A DNA stretch of 25,902 nt from DASVXQ01 sp046727955 (GTDB lineage: Bacteria; Actinomycetota; CALGFH01): assembly GCA_046727955.1 (NCBI GenBank), contig JBKPDO010000246.1:1-25902 (forward strand), given 5' to 3'. A program made the translations under genes and the position numbers. The notes beneath the pieces are model-generated. The model worked only from the letters and a program-made list of their open reading frames with translations, was not told the DNA's origin and did not search any database. This document shows, one piece after another, positions 20,741-25,902 of the stretch. Every line of letters begins with the position of its first letter. The stretch's first letter is position 1.

Positions 20741-23700
20741 GTGGCCAAAACCCGGGACGCTCTGTCCGTTCAACAGGGTTCAGCTCGCAAGGGTCTGCAG
20801 GTCCGCCGCCTGTTCACGACGGAGGGCGTGCATCCGTACGACGAGCTGGCCTGGGAGCGCCGGGACGCCGTCATCACCAACTGGCGCGACGGGTCGATTG
20901 CCTTCGAGCAGCGTGACCTCGAGTTCCCCTCGACCTGGTCGCAGAACGCCACCAACATCGTCGCCCAGAAGTACTTCCGCGGACCGCTCGGCACCCCCCA
21001 GCGTGAGCACTCGGTGCGGCAGATGGTCGACCGGGTCGCCGGCACGATCACCAATTGGGGGGTCAAGGACGGCTATTTCGCCAGCCAGGCCGACGCCGAG
21101 GCGTTCCGGTCCGAGCTGACCCACCTCCTCGCCCACCAGAAAGCCGCCTTCAACTCGCCCGTCTGGTTCAACGTCGGAGTCGAGCCTCACCCCCAGTGCT
21201 CGGCGTGCCAGCCCTACGACGCCCTGATCAGCACCCCGACCGGCATGATGAAGATCGGCGACCTGGTCGAGCGGCGGGCCATCGGCACCGTGGTGTACGA
21301 CGCCAACGGCGAGACGCGCGTGCGCGCGGTCAAGTTCAACGGTGACAAGCGCGTCTACCGGGTCAGGCTCCGCAACGGCTCCTTCATCGAGGCGACGGGC
21401 GATCATCTCGTGTTCGCCGTGCCCGAACGCCGGACCCAGGGCTCATGGCTCCGCGTGGACCGGCTCGAGCCCGGCATGCGCCTGCACCTCTACCCGCACC
21501 GGGCCTCCAGCGACGACCTGGTCGGGGGCCTGGCCGCTTCACTCGAGCGTCGGCGCGAGGAGGGCGGCGGTGTCGCGACCCTGACCCGATCCACGACCGG
21601 GACCAGGGAGGTCTCCGAGGCCGCGCTCGCCGGATGGCTCCAGGCGGACGGCTTCGTCGGCCAGTACCAGGCCGGCACCAACACCTCGCTCACGATCGAG
21701 CTCATGACCGTGACCGAGGAGGAGCACGACTGGGTCCAGCGTCACCTCCAAACGGTCTTTCCCGGCGTGCACCAGCACGTGCGGACCTTCGAGACCGACG
21801 GGGCCGGTCTGGTGAGTCGCCGGGTCCGGCTGTACGGCGAGGCGCTGCGCCCATTCGTCGAGGGATGGGGCCTGCTCGCCCGGCGGCACGAGATGCGCGT
21901 TCCTTCCCGGCTCTGGACGGCCTCCAACGAGGCGGTCGCCGCCTATCTCCGCAGCGTCTTCCAGGCGGACGGCTACGTGACGGTGCAGGGTGGCTCGAGC
22001 CGTGTGGCGGTCGCCGTGATCAGCGAGCGTTGGACCGAGGACCTGCAGGTGCTGCTGCTGCGTCTCGGCATCTACTCGCGCCGGCTGCGCAAGCTCGAGC
22101 GGCGCCCCGACCGGTCGGACCTGCACGAGGTCGAGATCAACGTGCGCTCCGAGCGGACGACGTTCGCCGAGCGGATCGGGTTCCTGTCGGCCGACAAGTC
22201 GGCACGGCCCGCGGCGTCGCTCGACCTCGACGGCAAGGACTGCCCCGACCTGCGTGAGGAGGAGATCCTCGCGATCGAGGACCGGGGCGTGCAGCCGGTG
22301 TACGACATCCAGACCGACAGCGGCGAGTACCTCTCGAACAACGTGCGGGTGCACAACTGCTTCATCCTGTCGGTCGAGGACACCATGCCCTCGATCCTCA
22401 ACTGGTACGTGGAGGAGGGGCTGATCTTCAAGGGCGGCTCGGGCGCGGGCATCAACCTGTCGACCATCCGCTCCTCCCGCGAGCCGCTGGGCAACGGGGG
22501 CGAGGCATCCGGCCCCGTCTCCTTCATGCGCGGCGCCGACTCCTCCGCCGGCACAATAAAGTCGGGCGGAAAAACAAGAAGAGCGGCAAAAATGGTCGTA
22601 CTGAACGTGGATCACCCGGACGTCCGTGACTTCATCTGGTGCAAGGCACGGGAGGAGCACAAGGCCCGGGTGCTGCGGGACGCCGGCTTCGACATGGACC
22701 TCGACGGGCGCGACTCGATCAGCATCCAGTACCAGAACGCCAACAACTCGGTGCGGGTCACCGACGAGTTCATGCACGCCTACGAGGACGACGGGGAGTT
22801 CGACCTCAAGGCCGTGCTCGACGGGCACGTGATCGAGCGGACCCGCGCCCGCGAGCTGATGCGTGAGATCGCCCAGGCCGCCTGGGAGTGCGCCGACCCC
22901 GGCATGCAGTACGACACCACGATCAACGACTGGCACACGACTCCGGAGTCGGGAAGGATCAACGCATCCAATCCATGCTTCACCGGCGAGACGCTCGTCC
23001 ATACCGACAAGGGACTCATCCGCTTCGACGAGCTCGCCCGACGGGCGGTAGAGGGTGAGACCTTCGGGATCTACACCCACGACGCCACCAGTCCCGATTC
23101 GCCCAGCGAGACCGTCACCCTGAGCCGCCACGAGGCGGTGATGGTGACCGGAGTCAACCCGGTGGTGCGGCTGACGTTCTCCAACGGGGCCCAAGTCCGC
23201 TGCACGCCCAATCACCGCTTCTGGACCGCGAACCGCGGCTGGGTCGCGGCCGAGGACCTGGAGCCGACCGACGAAATCCGGCTGCTCGACCACGAGACCC
23301 CGACCGCCGCTGCCGACCGGCGGCTCCCGGTCCCGACCGACATCGCGGCGTACGGGTCGAAGGGCGACCACTCCGCTCCCATGGCGCTGCCGGAGAAGTG
23401 GGATCCGGACTTCGCCCACCTGCTCGGCTGGCTGGTCGGCGATGGCTCGTTCAGCGGCGACGTGATCTCGGCCATCTACGGCTCGGCGGAGGACCGCGAG
23501 GCCATCCTGCCGCGTCACCAGCGGCTGTTTACCGAGCTGAACGGCGGGCGCGAGCCCAAGGCAAGCGTTCAGGAGAACGGCACTGTGCAGCTTCGCCTCT
23601 CGCGCCGGGCCCTGGCGCTGTTCTTCGAGGCGCTCGGCCTCAAGCGGGTCAAGGCGGCCGAGAAGGACGTGCCGTGGTCGATCCTTCAGGCCCCCACCGA

Positions 23701-25902
23701 CGTCGTGTGCGCCTTCCTCCGCGGCCTGTTCGACGCCGACGGCACGGTGGTGAACGGCAAGACGACCCTGTACGTCGGTCTGGGAAGCGTTTCATCGGAG
23801 TTGCTCCGATCGGTGCAGGCGCTGCTTTCCAGCCTCGGCATCTCGAGTAGGATCTACAAGAACCAGAAGGGGCGTCGTGGCCAGTTCTCCTACGTTGGTC
23901 GAGACGGGCGGGAACGTGCCTATGACTCCAGTCCATGCTCGGATCTGCGTATAGGCGGCGATGGTATCGATCGGTTTGCTGCCCTGATCGGTTTCGACCT
24001 GCCCAGCAAGGCTGGGCGCCTGCGAGAATTGACCTACATCGACAAGGGTCGTCAGCGGCGAACGGTCAAGCTGACCAGCCGTGAGGACGATGGTTTTGCG
24101 GTCACTTACAATTTGAGCGAGCCGAAAAACCACTCGTATGTTGTTCATGGTATGATTGTTGCGAACTGCTCAGAATATATGCATCTGGATAATTCGGCTT
24201 GCAATTTGGCGAGCTTGAATTTGCTGAAATTCCTGCGGGCCGATGGTGTTTTCGACGTCGAGAGGTTCAGGCACGCGGTCGAGATCGTCTTCCTGGCGCA
24301 GGAGATCATCGTCGGCAACTCGTCCTACCCGACCGAGAAGATCACCAGCAACGCCAAGGACTACCGCCAGCTCGGGCTCGGCTACGCCAACCTCGGCGCG
24401 CTGCTGATGGCGCAGGGGCAGCCATACGACTCGGACGGGGGACGGGCCTGGGCGGGGGCGATCACTGCACTGATGACCGGGCACGCCTATCGGACCAGCG
24501 CCCGCGTGGCGCAGGTGATGGGCCCGTTCGCCGGCTATCCCAAGAACCGCGAGCCGATGCTTCGCGTCATCGGCAAGCACCGCAAGGCGGTCGACGGCAT
24601 CGACGCCAGCCTGGTGCAGCCGAGCCTGCTCGAGGCGGCCCGCACGGCCTGGGACGAGGCCCGCAAGTTCGGCGAGGAACATGGGTACCGAAATGCCCAA
24701 GCTAGTGTAATCGCACCTACTGGGACAATTGGCCTTCTCATGGATTGCGACACTACCGGGATCGAGCCCGACCTCGCCCTGGTGAAGACCAAGAAGCTGG
24801 TCGGCGGGGGCTCCATGTCGATCGTGAACCAGACCGTACCGCGGGCGCTGCGGCGGCTGGGCTACGCCGAGGAGCACGTCCAGGCCATCCTCGAGCACAT
24901 CGCGGAGCACAACTCGGTGAAGGGCGCGCCGGCGCTCCGTAGGGAGCACTACCCGGTGTTTGACTGCGCCATCGGCGACTCGCCCATTCATTACATGGGC
25001 CACATCCGGATGATGTCCGCGGTCCAGCCGTTCATCTCGGGCGCACTGAGCAAGACCGTCAATATGCCTGAATCGGTCACGGTGGAGGAGGTCGAGCAGG
25101 CGTACCACGAGGGCTGGAAGCTCGGCCTCAAGGCGCTCGCGATCTACCGGGACAACTGCAAGGTCGGGCAGCCGCTGTCGGCGACCAAGTCCGCCAAGAC
25201 CAAGGCTGTGCAGGCCGAGGCCGCTGTGCAGGCCGAGGCCGCCGAGACCGAGGAAGGCTCGGGCAGGGCGGACCGCAAGGTGGTCACCGACACCGGCGCG
25301 GTCATCGAGGTCGAGAGCGCGCCGGTCCGCCGCCGGCTTCCGCGGACGCGCCCATCCAACACCACCTCGTTCCGGGTCGGTGACATCGAGGGCTACCTGA
25401 GCGCCGGCTCCTACCCCGACGACGGCCTGGGCGAGATCTTCGTCAAGGTGTCGAAGCAGGGCTCGACCTTGTCGGGTGTCATGGACGCGTTCGCCATCGC
25501 GGTCAGCCTCGGCTTGCAGTACGGGGTGCCGCTTGAGGTGTACGTGGCCAAGTTCTCCAACATGATCTTCGAGCCCAACGGCATCACTGACGACCCGGAC
25601 ATCCGCATCACCCAGAGCCTGGTCGACTACATCGCCCGGCGCCTGGCCATCGACTACCTCGACGTCGAGACCCGCCACGCGCTAGGGATCAAGACCACCG
25701 CGGAGCGGATCGAGGAGGTCAACGGCAGCACGGGCAGCACGGGCAGCACGGGCAGCCTGGACGCCACGGCCGCCACCAAGCCCGCGGCGCCGGCCAGCGA
25801 GGCGAGCGAGACCGGGATCGGGAGCGCGGCAGGCGCGGCAGGCGCGGCGAGGACGGGGGGTGGGGCGCCCGCCGGCACGGGCGACGCCACGGCGGCCGAC
25901 CT
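20741..25902 (+). CDS. nrdJ: Vitamin B12-dependent ribonucleotide reductase NrdJ with two inteins (5' part)
   Basis: Adenosylcobalamin-dependent class II reductase that makes dNTPs. The frame runs off the right edge: 1720 residues in the window, 939 without the inteins (residues 156-539 and 746-1142). Start is GTG with AGGAGG 6 nt upstream. Extein landmarks: FNSPVWFNVGVEP, QCSA|CFILSVEDTM (redox Cys), GGSGAGINLSTIRSS, TIKSGGKTRRAAKM, NASNP|CSEYMHLDNSACNL (Asn, radical Cys and Glu, then a second redox Cys), APTGTIGLLMDCDTTGIEPD, and a C-terminal part with FRVGDIEGYLSAGSYPDDGLGEIF and GSTLSGVMDAFAIAVSLGLQYG. An 18-bp perfect tandem duplication (25205-25240) codes AVQAEAAVQAEA and (GGCAGCACG)3 (25724-25750) codes GSTGSTGST. 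No N-terminal ATP cone is visible. Three stretches use AT-ending codons. Confidence 0.95.
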   Translation, partial: MAKTRDALSVQQGSARKGLQVRRLFTTEGVHPYDELAWERRDAVITNWRDGSIAFEQRDLEFPSTWSQNATNIVAQKYFRGPLGTPQREHSVRQMVDRVAGTITNWGVKDGYFASQADAEAFRSELTHLLAHQKAAFNSPVWFNVGVEPHPQCSACQPYDALISTPTGMMKIGDLVERRAIGTVVYDANGETRVRAVKFNGDKRVYRVRLRNGSFIEATGDHLVFAVPERRTQGSWLRVDRLEPGMRLHLYPHRASSDDLVGGLAASLERRREEGGGVATLTRSTTGTREVSEAALAGWLQADGFVGQYQAGTNTSLTIELMTVTEEEHDWVQRHLQTVFPGVHQHVRTFETDGAGLVSRRVRLYGEALRPFVEGWGLLARRHEMRVPSRLWTASNEAVAAYLRSVFQADGYVTVQGGSSRVAVAVISERWTEDLQVLLLRLGIYSRRLRKLERRPDRSDLHEVEINVRSERTTFAERIGFLSADKSARPAASLDLDGKDCPDLREEEILAIEDRGVQPVYDIQTDSGEYLSNNVRVHNCFILSVEDTMPSILNWYVEEGLIFKGGSGAGINLSTIRSSREPLGNGGEASGPVSFMRGADSSAGTIKSGGKTRRAAKMVVLNVDHPDVRDFIWCKAREEHKARVLRDAGFDMDLDGRDSISIQYQNANNSVRVTDEFMHAYEDDGEFDLKAVLDGHVIERTRARELMREIAQAAWECADPGMQYDTTINDWHTTPESGRINASNPCFTGETLVHTDKGLIRFDELARRAVEGETFGIYTHDATSPDSPSETVTLSRHEAVMVTGVNPVVRLTFSNGAQVRCTPNHRFWTANRGWVAAEDLEPTDEIRLLDHETPTAAADRRLPVPTDIAAYGSKGDHSAPMALPEKWDPDFAHLLGWLVGDGSFSGDVISAIYGSAEDREAILPRHQRLFTELNGGREPKASVQENGTVQLRLSRRALALFFEALGLKRVKAAEKDVPWSILQAPTDVVCAFLRGLFDADGTVVNGKTTLYVGLGSVSSELLRSVQALLSSLGISSRIYKNQKGRRGQFSYVGRDGRERAYDSSPCSDLRIGGDGIDRFAALIGFDLPSKAGRLRELTYIDKGRQRRTVKLTSREDDGFAVTYNLSEPKNHSYVVHGMIVANCSEYMHLDNSACNLASLNLLKFLRADGVFDVERFRHAVEIVFLAQEIIVGNSSYPTEKITSNAKDYRQLGLGYANLGALLMAQGQPYDSDGGRAWAGAITALMTGHAYRTSARVAQVMGPFAGYPKNREPMLRVIGKHRKAVDGIDASLVQPSLLEAARTAWDEARKFGEEHGYRNAQASVIAPTGTIGLLMDCDTTGIEPDLALVKTKKLVGGGSMSIVNQTVPRALRRLGYAEEHVQAILEHIAEHNSVKGAPALRREHYPVFDCAIGDSPIHYMGHIRMMSAVQPFISGALSKTVNMPESVTVEEVEQAYHEGWKLGLKALAIYRDNCKVGQPLSATKSAKTKAVQAEAAVQAEAAETEEGSGRADRKVVTDTGAVIEVESAPVRRRLPRTRPSNTTSFRVGDIEGYLSAGSYPDDGLGEIFVKVSKQGSTLSGVMDAFAIAVSLGLQYGVPLEVYVAKFSNMIFEPNGITDDPDIRITQSLVDYIARRLAIDYLDVETRHALGIKTTAERIEEVNGSTGSTGSTGSLDATAATKPAAPASEASETGIGSAAGAAGAARTGGGAPAGTGDATAAD
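21206..22357 (+). mobile_element. NrdJ intein 1 (before the redox-active Cys)
   Basis: 384 residues starting CQPYDALISTPTGMMKIGD and ending NNVRVHN, then Cys as the +1 residue (QCSA|C...HN|CFILS). Block B is the TGDHLVFA His. Block F is QPVYDIQTDSGEYLSNN. Two LAGLIDADG-type motifs are present, LAGWLQADG and LRSVFQADG, each with Gln at the first acidic position but the catalytic Asp before the last Gly kept. Splice residues (Cys1, His-Asn, Cys+1) are intact. The endonuclease may be active. Confidence 0.92.
22553..22600 (+). other. AT-ending codon island at TIKSGGKTRRAAKM of nrdJ
   Basis: 10 of 16 codons end in A, including AGA twice and ATA, which are rare elsewhere in this gene. The protein motif is normal and highly conserved. 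Flanking codons are GC-ending again within a few codons. Confidence 0.7.
22976..24166 (+). mobile_element. NrdJ intein 2 (before the thiyl-radical Cys)
   Basis: 397 residues starting CFTGETLVHTDKGLIRFDEL and ending MIVAN, then Cys +1 (ASNP|C...AN|CSEYM). Block B is RCTPNHRFWTANRGW. Block F is KNHSYVVHG. Endonuclease motifs are LLGWLVGDG and LRGLFDADG. The residue before the final Asn is Ala instead of the usual His. From about 23870 to the end the codons become steadily more AT-ending, and this continues into the extein to about 24250. Confidence 0.92.
24095..24250 (+). other. AT-ending codon tract across the 3' junction of intein 2
   Basis: 13 of the last 26 intein codons and 13 of the first 28 extein codons end in A or T, with several TTG leucines as well. 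GC-ending codons return around 24255. Confidence 0.7.
24677..24754 (+). other. AT-ending codon island at the APTGTIG motif of nrdJ
   Basis: 16 of 26 codons end in A or T (CGA, AAT, CAA, GCT, AGT, GTA, ACT, ATT, CTT among them). It codes HGYRNAQASVIAPTGTIGLL, a substrate-binding segment that is a known type of intein target in reductases. No intein is present. Confidence 0.7.

Overview
The window is about 26 kb of very GC-rich chromosomal DNA with GC-ending codons and many GTG/TTG starts. Gene content and order (ftsK, rodZ-like, rimO, cinA, thpR, recA-recX, rny, miaB, extradiol-dioxygenase-like gene, miaA, dapF, dapL, hflX, convergent lexA, LysM gene, nrdR, nrdJ) are typical of the recA-lexA-nrdR neighbourhood of Actinomycetota. 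The -10/-35 elements and the CGAAC-N4-GTTCG SOS boxes fit that phylum. RNase Y and a direct DapL-type aminotransferase, both absent from Streptomyces and mycobacteria, suggest a deep-branching actinobacterial lineage. Genus cannot be told from the sequence.

Layout. 1-1865: 3' part of ftsK. 1866-5719: rodZ-like gene with a clear promoter, a strongly self-complementary RNA-like element, rimO, cinA. 5716-9449: thpR (with a possible start-proximal frameshift), the recA control region (perfect SOS box, Streptomyces-type DnaA box), recA carrying an M. leprae-type intein, recX. 9450-11403: long structured leader and rny. 11404-16942: terminator-like palindromes, then the tRNA-modification and lysine/DAP genes miaB, extradiol-like, miaA, dapF, dapL. 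17014-19001: hflX and lexA, convergent and sharing the tetranucleotide CTAG. 19002-19657: the lexA/LysM divergent control region with three SOS boxes and an unusual 19/23-bp tandem repeat array. 19658-20485: LysM gene and nrdR, convergent. 20486-25902: nrd control region (two NrdR boxes, DnaA box) and the 5' part of nrdJ with two inteins.

Functionally the window joins chromosome segregation and cell shape (FtsK, RodZ), the SOS response (RecA, RecX, LexA, LysM division inhibitor), dNTP supply (NrdR, NrdJ), RNA turnover and tRNA/ribosome modification (RNase Y, MiaA, MiaB, RimO, HflX), and the last steps of meso-DAP synthesis (DapL, DapF).

The most unusual signals are: (1) three inteins in two DNA-metabolism enzymes, two of them placed directly before catalytic cysteines of NrdJ; (2) islands of AT-ending codons in recA and nrdJ at conserved motifs, one exactly at the M. 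tuberculosis RecA intein site, which may be footprints of intein homing or loss; (3) the phased repeat array between lexA and the LysM gene; (4) the folded element before rimO. No tRNA, rRNA, CRISPR array, insertion sequence or phage gene was seen.
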